Under the pieces are notes generated by a model. That model did not search any database. It was not told where the DNA came from and saw only the letters and a list, made by a program, of their open reading frames with translations. Below are positions 5,953 through 10,728 of a stretch of DNA of 10,728 nt, piece after piece (positions within the stretch are counted from its first letter, which is position 1; each line of letters opens with the position of its first letter). A program made the translations under genes and the position numbers. The DNA comes from Thermoleophilia bacterium (lineage in GTDB: Bacteria; Actinomycetota; Thermoleophilia; Gaiellales; F1-60-MAGs149), in contig JAEMTW010000046.1 of the NCBI GenBank assembly GCA_016462095.1, forward strand, positions 1-10,728. Reading direction: 5' to 3'.

Positions 5953-6772
5953 TCGGTACCGCCCGACGATCGCGTCCCTTGATCTGCATAACTTCAGAGT
6001 AGCCCGCGGCCAGCGCCGCCTGGACAGCGAGGTCGAAGTTGCGACCAATATCCGCAGGGACGTGCGCATCGGACGAGAGCACAATCGGCACGCCTCGTTG
6101 GAAGTAGCGCTCGAGCAGAGCCTGCGACGGATACAGCTCTTGGGCGGTCTTACGTAGACCCGCTGTCGAGATCTCAACGCAGACGCCAGACTCGGCGAGC
6201 GCATCCGCAATCGTGTCGTAGGCCCAGTTGAGGGTCGTCGGGGAAGGCAGCGGGCCAAATGACTTCGGTAGATCCGAATGCGTCATGACATCGAACTGGC
6301 CGCTCAACGCTGCGCGGGTATAGCGATCGACGTAGCCGCGCCAGAGTGCCTCCGAATCGATGTGGTCGAAGGCCGAGTAGAGGTCGTAGTCGACGGCGCC
6401 TTCGTCGACCCAGTGGACGCTGCCGAGAACCAGATCCCATGGTCGGCCACGCAGCGCCTCGACGAGGACGTCTTGCCCCGCGGGTAGCCAGTCGCACTCG
6501 ATGCCAATCAGCAGCGGAAAGCCGATCGCCTTGGCTTCGCTGAGGGCCTCCCAGTAGGCGTCGATATCCCACTCGGTCTGGGTCTGCCAGTACTCGTGTG
6601 CCCAGGCCGGCTTCGCCGCCCGAAAACGGTACACATGCTCGGTAATCGCGACGGCCTCGAGCCCCTGATCCATCGCTGCTGCCACGTGCGGCACGATCGT
6701 CTCGATCGACAATGCCTCTTCGTCGAGTGGGTCGTCGTCGGGCCGCAGGTGCGTGTGATGATCAGTCAGCAT
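5945..6772 (-). CDS. PHP-domain phosphoesterase, HisK-type histidinol-phosphatase-like
   Basis: A 275-residue PHP-superfamily hydrolase. The metal-binding residues expected for the family are all visible: HTH (His6, His8), TEHVY (Glu45, His46), GIECDW (Glu92), GSVHW (His120), THSDLPK (His165) and SSDAH (Asp235, His237). The ISTAGLRKTAQELYPS stretch (201-216) resembles the signature of HisK-type histidinol-phosphate phosphatases, the enzyme releasing histidinol in histidine synthesis. No histidine genes are in the window. It overlaps ispD by 11 nt and ispF by 8 nt, and has a strong GAGGAG ribosome-binding site inside the ispD end. The substrate is therefore open: histidinol phosphate by family, or something linked to the MEP operon by context. 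The domain call is firm. Confidence 0.88.
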   Translation of the reverse strand: MLTDHHTHLRPDDDPLDEEALSIETIVPHVAAAMDQGLEAVAITEHVYRFRAAKPAWAHEYWQTQTEWDIDAYWEALSEAKAIGFPLLIGIECDWLPAGQDVLVEALRGRPWDLVLGSVHWVDEGAVDYDLYSAFDHIDSEALWRGYVDRYTRAALSGQFDVMTHSDLPKSFGPLPSPTTLNWAYDTIADALAESGVCVEISTAGLRKTAQELYPSQALLERYFQRGVPIVLSSDAHVPADIGRNFDLAVQAALAAGYSEVMQIKGRDRRAVPIG

Positions 6773-7454
6773 CGCGAAGCTCCTCGGCGCGCCGTAGGTC
6801 GTCGCGCGTCGTGATCTTGATCGCCCGCGGATCTCCCTCTACCGTCACGACCGTGCCGCCAATGCGCTCGACGAGGCTGGCGCAATCGGTACCGGTCGCG
6901 CGGTCGGGGGCAGCCAAGGCGCGCCTCAGCACATCCGCGAGAAACCCCTGCGGCGTCTGGACCGTGCATAGATCAGCCCGCTCGACGGTCTCGACGACGC
7001 GCCCCGCCCCATCGACACGCTTGACGGTATCCACGATCGGCAACGCGGGAATGACGCCGTCTGCACCATCATAAAACCCTGCCAACACGCGGTCGATCAG
7101 TTCGGCCGAAACCAGTGGACGGGCTGCATCGTGCACGAGAATGAGTACCGCGTCGGTGGGCACTTCGGCAACGCCAAGAGCGACAGAGTCGGAACGTGAG
7201 GCGCCACCTGCGATCGCGATCGACACCTTACCGGCACCAATATCGTCGACCATAAAGGTCGCGCGCTCCTCCCACCCCGCGGGGACCACGAGCACGATGC
7301 CGTCGATGCCGGGGTGGTCATCAAGCGCAGAGACCGAGGCCGCAACCAGTGGATTGTCGCCGAACGCGACGAAGGCCTTCGGATGCTCTGCCCCAAGGCG
7401 CTCACCCGAGCCGGCCGCGACCACGACCGCCCAGACGGCCACCACCTCAGCCAT
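6762..7454 (-). CDS. ispD: 2-C-methyl-D-erythritol 4-phosphate cytidylyltransferase
   Basis: MEP pathway enzyme that joins CTP and methylerythritol phosphate to make CDP-methylerythritol. The 230-residue product shows the nucleotide-binding VVAAGSGERLG (11-21), with Arg19 and Lys26 (HPKAF) at the catalytic positions. It also has GGASRSDSV (83-91), VHDAARPLV (107-115), VDTVK, VQTPQGF (165-171), TGTDCASLVE (187-196) and GDPRAIKIT with Lys213. It begins 6 nt after carD and overlaps the following PHP gene by 11 nt. IspE, the kinase between IspD and IspF in the pathway, is not here. The ATG at 7454 is the natural start, with no strong Shine-Dalgarno in front, so coupling to carD translation is likely. 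Confidence 0.96.
   Translation of the reverse strand: MAEVVAVWAVVVAAGSGERLGAEHPKAFVAFGDNPLVAASVSALDDHPGIDGIVLVVPAGWEERATFMVDDIGAGKVSIAIAGGASRSDSVALGVAEVPTDAVLILVHDAARPLVSAELIDRVLAGFYDGADGVIPALPIVDTVKRVDGAGRVVETVERADLCTVQTPQGFLADVLRRALAAPDRATGTDCASLVERIGGTVVTVEGDPRAIKITTRDDLRRAEELRDAD
6780..6785 (-). promoter_or_regulatory. Strong Shine-Dalgarno for the PHP phosphoesterase
   Basis: GAGGAG on the minus strand lies 7 nt before the ATG at 6772, inside the last codons of ispD. It fixes the start of the PHP gene and shows that this gene is translated in its own right within the operon. Confidence 0.7.
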
Positions 7455-7460
7455 CAGCGC

Positions 7461-7982
7461 TTAGACGGAGCGCGCGGCGCGCGCCTCGGCGCGGGCCGTC
7501 GCAAGATCGGAGAGGAGCTTGTCAAGATGCTGATTCGTGGCTTCCTCATCCTTGTCGAGCACCCAGCGGAGCTCGGACGAGAGGATGCGCATGGCCTGCG
7601 ACAAGAGCTGACGCTCACCCGACGAGAGCGGACGCTCGGAATCTCGCAGCGAAAGATCGCGAATCACTTCAGCAATCTCCTTGACGTCGCCGGAGCGGAT
7701 CTTGTCCTTGTTCATCCGAAAGCGACGACTCCAAGAGCCTGTATCGGCCGGGATTTCCTCGGCCAGCACGGCCAGGACTGCGTTCGCGCCCTTCATGTCC
7801 ATCACGCGGCGGAGCCCCAACTCGTCGACACGGTTGACGGGAATCCGGACCACGAGGTCGTCGGCGATGATTCGGATCGTGAGGTACTCGACCTCCTCAC
7901 CTAACACCGTGCGCTGCTCGATGCCATCGATGATGCCAGCGCCGTGCTGGGGATAGACGATCCGATCTCCGACTTTGAACAC
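7461..7982 (-). CDS. carD: CarD/CdnL-family RNA polymerase-binding regulator
   Basis: Transcription factor that binds the RNA polymerase beta subunit and stabilises the open promoter complex, especially at rRNA and housekeeping promoters in actinobacteria. The product is 173 residues from the GTG at 7982. The N-terminal Tudor-like RNAP-interaction domain begins FKVGDRIVYPQHGAGII (2-18). The C-terminal helical DNA-binding domain has the conserved tryptophan (Trp84) in GSWSRRFRMNKDKIRSGD. I chose GTG 7982 over an in-frame TTG at 8009. It matches the known N-terminus of mycobacterial CarD (MIFKVGD) and has a GGAGGGA ribosome-binding site 7 nt upstream. It lies 61 nt after disA and 6 nt before ispD, as in Mycobacterium carD-ispD-ispF. 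Confidence 0.95.
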   Translation of the reverse strand: MFKVGDRIVYPQHGAGIIDGIEQRTVLGEEVEYLTIRIIADDLVVRIPVNRVDELGLRRVMDMKGANAVLAVLAEEIPADTGSWSRRFRMNKDKIRSGDVKEIAEVIRDLSLRDSERPLSSGERQLLSQAMRILSSELRWVLDKDEEATNQHLDKLLSDLATARAEARAARSV

Positions 7983-7989
7983 GCGGTGC

Positions 7990-7996
7990 TCCCTCC
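7990..7996 (-). promoter_or_regulatory. Shine-Dalgarno that decides the carD start
   Basis: GGAGGGA on the minus strand with 7 nt to the GTG at 7982. It lies downstream of the alternative TTG at 8009, so it supports the shorter 173-residue protein. Confidence 0.75.
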
Positions 7997-8043
7997 GACC
8001 TAGAGTCAAAAGGATAACGGTTTTCGTTCGCGAATGGGGAAGG

Positions 8044-9117
8044 TTATTTCGCGTTCCGGAGCAACCGGTCGTGCAGCCGACGAAGGCCTTGCTGCACGTC
8101 GGCGGCCTTCGACTGCGAGACCCCTTCGACGGCTGCCAATTCGCGCAAGGTGGCGCGCATGAGGGCGTCGAAGGTCGGGAACGCGGCCACGATTTGGGTG
8201 GCTTCGAGATCCGTCAAATTGGGGATGTGTGCGAGTGCGCGATAACCCCGCGGCCGCAATGGCCCATTGGCAACCGAACTGTCCTCATGCCCGAGTGCCA
8301 TCCCAATGGCATGGACGCCGACCAAATCCGTATAGGCAAGGCTCGCAACGCTTTTGAGTACCTCTTCATCACTGCTCGTTGCGTCCGCGTTGCGATAGTC
8401 GCGAATCGTCGCCATCCGTTCGTCGAGCACGCCGTCGGAGAGCTCGCCGAGCTGCATCGAGACAAGGCGACCATCCAAACCAAGTTCGTCGACGTTGCGT
8501 TGAATCTCGCCGACCATCCGCCCGGCCATCTCGGCGCGCTGCAAAACCGTCAAAACGTCGTCGATCGTGACATCGCCTCGCAGCTCGTGCATCGTCAGAT
8601 CGTCAGCACCTCGATCGAGTTGCTGACGGTGATTGCGCAATGTCGAGAGCCCCTGCGTCGCCTTCGCCAGCACGTCGGTAATCGAATCGAGCTGATAGCG
8701 CGAGCCGCCGGTGTAGATGTTGACGGTATCGCGCTCCTGCGAGATCGCCACGACGATCGCATCGGTCTGGCGCGCGACGCGCTCTGCCGTGCGGTGCCGC
8801 GTACCTGTCTCGGATGTCGCCAAGCTCGCATCGGGCATCAGGTGCACGTTGGCACTCATGATGTGCTTGAGCTCGGCATCAAGCACGATCGCGCCGTCCA
8901 TTTTGGCGAGCTCGTACAACATCTGTGACGAGAACGGCATGTCGAGTTCGATGCCACCCGAGATCAGCGGCGAGATCTCATCGCGCGTAGCAATCACAAT
9001 CAGCGCGCCGAGGTGTCCCATGATGATGTCATTGATGCCGAGACGCAGATCGGTGCCCGGCGCAAGCAGGCGCAGCGCACTGGCGAGGCGAGGATTTCGG
9101 CGGGGATCGATCAGCAT
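8044..9117 (-). CDS. disA: DNA-integrity scanning protein and diadenylate cyclase DisA
   Basis: Octameric DNA-binding enzyme that makes cyclic di-AMP from two ATP and slows down on branched or recombining DNA. The 357-residue length is typical. The N-terminal diadenylate cyclase domain has the catalytic DGA (74-76, in AKMDGAIVLD) and the GTRHRTAERVARQTD motif (105-119). A helical linker follows, and the C-terminus has a helix-hairpin-helix DNA-binding region (LAAVEGVSQSKAADVQQGLRRL). The ATG at 9117 faces the exonuclease start with only 20 nt between them, so the promoter must be very compact. In Bacillus and Mycobacterium disA follows radA directly. Here the exonuclease and a long inverted repeat separate them, so disA probably does not depend on radA transcription. 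Confidence 0.97.
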   Translation of the reverse strand: MLIDPRRNPRLASALRLLAPGTDLRLGINDIIMGHLGALIVIATRDEISPLISGGIELDMPFSSQMLYELAKMDGAIVLDAELKHIMSANVHLMPDASLATSETGTRHRTAERVARQTDAIVVAISQERDTVNIYTGGSRYQLDSITDVLAKATQGLSTLRNHRQQLDRGADDLTMHELRGDVTIDDVLTVLQRAEMAGRMVGEIQRNVDELGLDGRLVSMQLGELSDGVLDERMATIRDYRNADATSSDEEVLKSVASLAYTDLVGVHAIGMALGHEDSSVANGPLRPRGYRALAHIPNLTDLEATQIVAAFPTFDALMRATLRELAAVEGVSQSKAADVQQGLRRLHDRLLRNAK

Positions 9118-9125
9118 TGGACAGG

Positions 9126-9132
9126 TATCGTA
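9126..9132. promoter_or_regulatory. Symmetric -10 element for divergent disA and exonuclease
   Basis: TATCGTA at 9126-9132 reads TATCGT on the plus strand, ending 6 nt before the exonuclease GTG. It reads TACGAT on the minus strand, ending 9 nt before the disA ATG. Both fit TANNNT. Only 20 nt separate the two start codons, so both transcripts would be leaderless or nearly so. No good -35 is seen on either side, and the opposite gene would occupy it. Confidence 0.45.
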
Positions 9133-9137
9133 GCCGG

Positions 9138-9998
9138 GTGACGAATTCTAAGCCGATCTTGATCGTCGATGGCGATGCACTAGCCCATCGTGCCTACCAC
9201 GCGCTGGGCAAGATTACGGGGAGCAACGGGCGTCCTGTCGGCCTGCTGCAGGGGACGATCTCGATGTTGGTTTCTGCCTGGGATCTTTTCGAGCCGCGTG
9301 CGCTGGCCGTCGCCATCGACAGTCGACTGCCGTCCTACCGCAACGAGCTGTGGCCTGCGTATCAGGCTCAACGCGACCCGTTTGCCGACGACCTCATCGA
9401 ACAACTCGATGCACTGCCCGCACTCGTAGCCGCCTTCGGGATCCCTGCGATCCGGATTGACCCCTGGGAAGCCGACGATGTCTGTGCCACGCTCGTTGCG
9501 CTGGAGGAGACGGCTCGCGGACACGCCCTTGTCTTGACGCACGACCGTGACGCGTTCCAACTGGCGTCCCCACAGACGACGATTGTTCGCCCCCTGTCGG
9601 GCATGTCCGAAACCGAGTTGGTCGACCCGGCGGGCGTTGTTGAGCGCTACGGCCTGACCCCACAGCAGGTGCCCGACCTGATCGCGCTCCGCGGCGACCC
9701 CTCCGACAACATCCCTGGTGCGCGCGGCATCGGTCAGAAGACCGCTGCCATATTGCTCCAGCAGTACGGCGATCTCGAGGGCGTGATCGCTCATGCCTCC
9801 GAGCTGACGCCTGCGCGCGCACAGGCCGTGGCCGAGTCGGCCGCCGACCTCCGTCGCTTTCGTCAACTGGCAGTCATGCAAGCCGATTTGCCAATTAAGC
9901 GCCCCGACGACCGCGTGCCAAATTGGCAGGCTGGAGCGAAGGCCTGCGCAGACGCCGGCATGGGCGGCTTGGCTGGACGTCTCGAGCAGCGCTCCTAG
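9138..9998 (+). CDS. Standalone 5'-3' exonuclease (PolA N-terminal domain-like, FEN family)
   Basis: A 286-residue flap/5'-3' exonuclease matching the N-terminal domain of DNA polymerase I without the polymerase part. The metal-binding and helical motifs run in order: ILIVDGDALAHRAYHAL (Asp11, Asp13), AVAIDSRLPSYRNELWPAYQAQR (57-79), WEADDVCATL (Glu111, Asp113, Asp114), THDRDAFQL (Asp136, Asp138), and GDPSDNIPGARGIGQKTA (186-203) for the helix-3-turn-helix DNA clamp. It would remove flaps or RNA primers in replication and repair. I chose the GTG at 9138, giving MTNSKPILIVDGD. An in-frame TTG at 9117 would add seven residues and overlap disA. Many actinobacteria carry such a protein besides full PolA; the latter is not in this window. 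It converges on radA. Confidence 0.93.
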   Translation: MTNSKPILIVDGDALAHRAYHALGKITGSNGRPVGLLQGTISMLVSAWDLFEPRALAVAIDSRLPSYRNELWPAYQAQRDPFADDLIEQLDALPALVAAFGIPAIRIDPWEADDVCATLVALEETARGHALVLTHDRDAFQLASPQTTIVRPLSGMSETELVDPAGVVERYGLTPQQVPDLIALRGDPSDNIPGARGIGQKTAAILLQQYGDLEGVIAHASELTPARAQAVAESAADLRRFRQLAVMQADLPIKRPDDRVPNWQAGAKACADAGMGGLAGRLEQRS

Positions 9999-10055
9999 AC
10001 CGACGATCTTGGAGTTCTACTGATCAGCCTGCGAGCTGAAGGTCTCAGGCGGTTC

Positions 10056-10090
10056 GGATGTCACAAAGGGGTCAGACCCTTATGTGACAT
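10056..10090 (+). repeat. REP-like palindrome, unit 3
   Basis: Same family and orientation as unit 1 at 3761. It carries the CCCTTATGTG variant of the inner half. It is the left half of the inverted pair before radA. Confidence 0.92.
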
Positions 10091-10114
10091 TTGGCGGCCT
10101 CCGGCCGTGCCCCA

Positions 10115-10149
10115 ATGTCACATAAGGGTCTGACCCCTTTGTGACATCC
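10115..10149 (-). repeat. REP-like palindrome, unit 4 (inverted relative to unit 3)
   Basis: Matches unit 2 at 3834 in orientation and sequence over nearly its whole length. As in the first pair, the CACAAAGGGG side faces outward and the TATGTG side faces the loop. Confidence 0.92.
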
Positions 10150-10155
10150 GAACCG

Positions 10156-10728
10156 CTAGGTGGTACCGAGTGCGAGGGCGAGGGCCTCGCTGATCGAACC
10201 GGCCGTACGCACCACGATCCCTGGGACCGAAGGCGACCCCGGCGGCACGATCGCCTGCTCGATCCCGAGGCGTTGTGCTTCTTTCAGCCGCCGTTCGACC
10301 TGCGCGACCGGGCGCAACCGGCCCGTCAGACCGATCTCGCCGATCGCCACAAGTGGCCCCGTCGGCACGCCACGCGCTGCGCTGGTGACGGCGAGCGCGA
10401 CGGCAAGATCGACCGCTGGGTCGTCGACCCGGACGCCACCAACCACGTTGGCGAAGACGTCGGCCGAGCCCAGCCCGAGGCTGGCATGGCGCGTCAGTAC
10501 CGCGAGCAGCATCGCGAGCCGATTGCGATCGATGCCGTTGGCAAGTCGACGTGGTTGAGGGAGCTCGCTCGGCGAGACGAGCGCCTGCACCTCGAGCAGC
10601 AGCGGGCGCGAACCCTCCATCGTGCAGGCCACGACGCTGCCGACGGCACCGAGCTCGTCGCGACCAAGCAGCGCCGAGGGATCTTCGACGGCTTCGAGCC
10701 CACGGCCCGTCATGGCAAAGACGCCGAG
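10156..10728 (-). CDS. radA: DNA repair protein RadA, C-terminal 190 residues (cut by window edge)
   Basis: RadA is a RecA-like ATPase and helicase that drives branch migration in recombinational repair. Only the end of the gene is inside the window. The first visible residues, LGVFAMTGRGLEAVEDPSALLG, match the segment after the RadA KNRFG region. The rest is the Lon-protease-like C-terminal domain: LLLEVQALVSP, RLANGIDRNRLAMLLAVL, DVFANVVGGVRVDDPAVDLAVALAV, GEIGLTGRLRPVAQVERRLKEAQRLG. The domain is structural in RadA and not a protease. The zinc finger and Walker motifs lie beyond 10728. The TAG stop at 10158-10156 overlaps the end of the long inverted repeat. In related genomes radA is followed directly by disA on the same strand. 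Confidence 0.96.
   Translation of the reverse strand, partial: LGVFAMTGRGLEAVEDPSALLGRDELGAVGSVVACTMEGSRPLLLEVQALVSPSELPQPRRLANGIDRNRLAMLLAVLTRHASLGLGSADVFANVVGGVRVDDPAVDLAVALAVTSAARGVPTGPLVAIGEIGLTGRLRPVAQVERRLKEAQRLGIEQAIVPPGSPSVPGIVVRTAGSISEALALALGTT

Larger units (their letters stand above)
10049..10156. repeat. Perfect 43-nt inverted repeat made of two REP-like palindromes, between exonuclease and radA
   Basis: The left arm 10049-10091 and right arm 10114-10156 are exact reverse complements over 43 nt. The loop is 22 nt and holds a smaller stem, CGGCC/GGCCG (10095-10099 with 10103-10107). The core palindromes match those downstream of mutY, but the outermost seven bases (GCGGTTC/GAACCGC) differ from that locus and still pair. 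The right arm ends on the last base of the radA stop codon. It begins 50 nt after the exonuclease stop, so it lies between two convergent genes where a bidirectional terminator would be useful. No flanking T-tract is evident. Confidence 0.95.

Noticed and set aside
7983..8009. TTG start for carD giving 182 residues
   Set aside because: The GTG at 7982 has a strong Shine-Dalgarno and matches the N-terminus of known CarD.
3754..10156. The repeated palindromes as a CRISPR array
   Set aside because: There are only two units per locus, inverted relative to each other, with no regular spacers and no cas genes.
1..10728. tRNA, rRNA or riboswitch genes
   Set aside because: Nearly all the window is coding, and the two larger gaps are taken up by palindromes; I saw no cloverleaf or known riboswitch core.

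Overview
This is a high-GC bacterial window that reads best as an actinobacterium (Actinomycetota), perhaps of a deep or poorly sampled lineage. The evidence is the actinobacterial-type CarD and short MutY, the DisA/RadA/CarD/IspD/IspF/CysS neighbourhood, frequent GTG and TTG starts, and several genes with a -10 element so close to the start codon that the mRNA would be leaderless. The class cannot be fixed from this sequence alone.

Layout, left to right. Minus strand: the 5' part of cysS (cut by the window edge), a divergent compact gltX overlapping it by 4 nt, and a PIN-toxin/Phd-antitoxin pair. Plus strand: mutY, an inverted pair of palindromic repeats, then lemA-htpX overlapping by 1 nt. 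Minus strand again, in transcription order from 9117 leftward: disA, carD, ispD, a PHP-family phosphoesterase and ispF. Plus strand: a standalone 5'-3' exonuclease that starts 20 nt from disA. Next comes a second inverted pair of the same palindromes, and finally the 3' part of radA on the minus strand.

Read along the minus strand, the backbone is radA, disA, carD, ispD, PHP, ispF, gltX, cysS. This is close to the Bacillus subtilis order (radA-disA-yacL-ispD-ispF-gltX-cysE-cysS), with carD present as in the Mycobacterium carD-ispD-ispF-cysS group. Two plus-strand blocks interrupt it: mutY-lemA-htpX (next to the toxin-antitoxin pair) and the exonuclease. The genes cover genome integrity (RadA, DisA, MutY, exonuclease), RNA polymerase control (CarD), isoprenoid precursor synthesis (IspD, IspF), tRNA charging (GltX, CysS) and membrane protein quality control (HtpX, with LemA).

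Most of the window is recognisable housekeeping sequence, and I see no clear new multi-gene system. The points most worth a second look are: (1) two near-perfect 43-nt inverted repeats built from pairs of REP-like palindromes, whose outer stem differs between loci but stays paired; (2) a GltX with several substituted active-site positions, including loss of the second lysine of the KMSKS-type loop, and a shortened connective region; (3) the symmetric -10 element shared by disA and the exonuclease, and matching leaderless architecture at mutY; (4) a PHP phosphoesterase overlapping both ispD and ispF.
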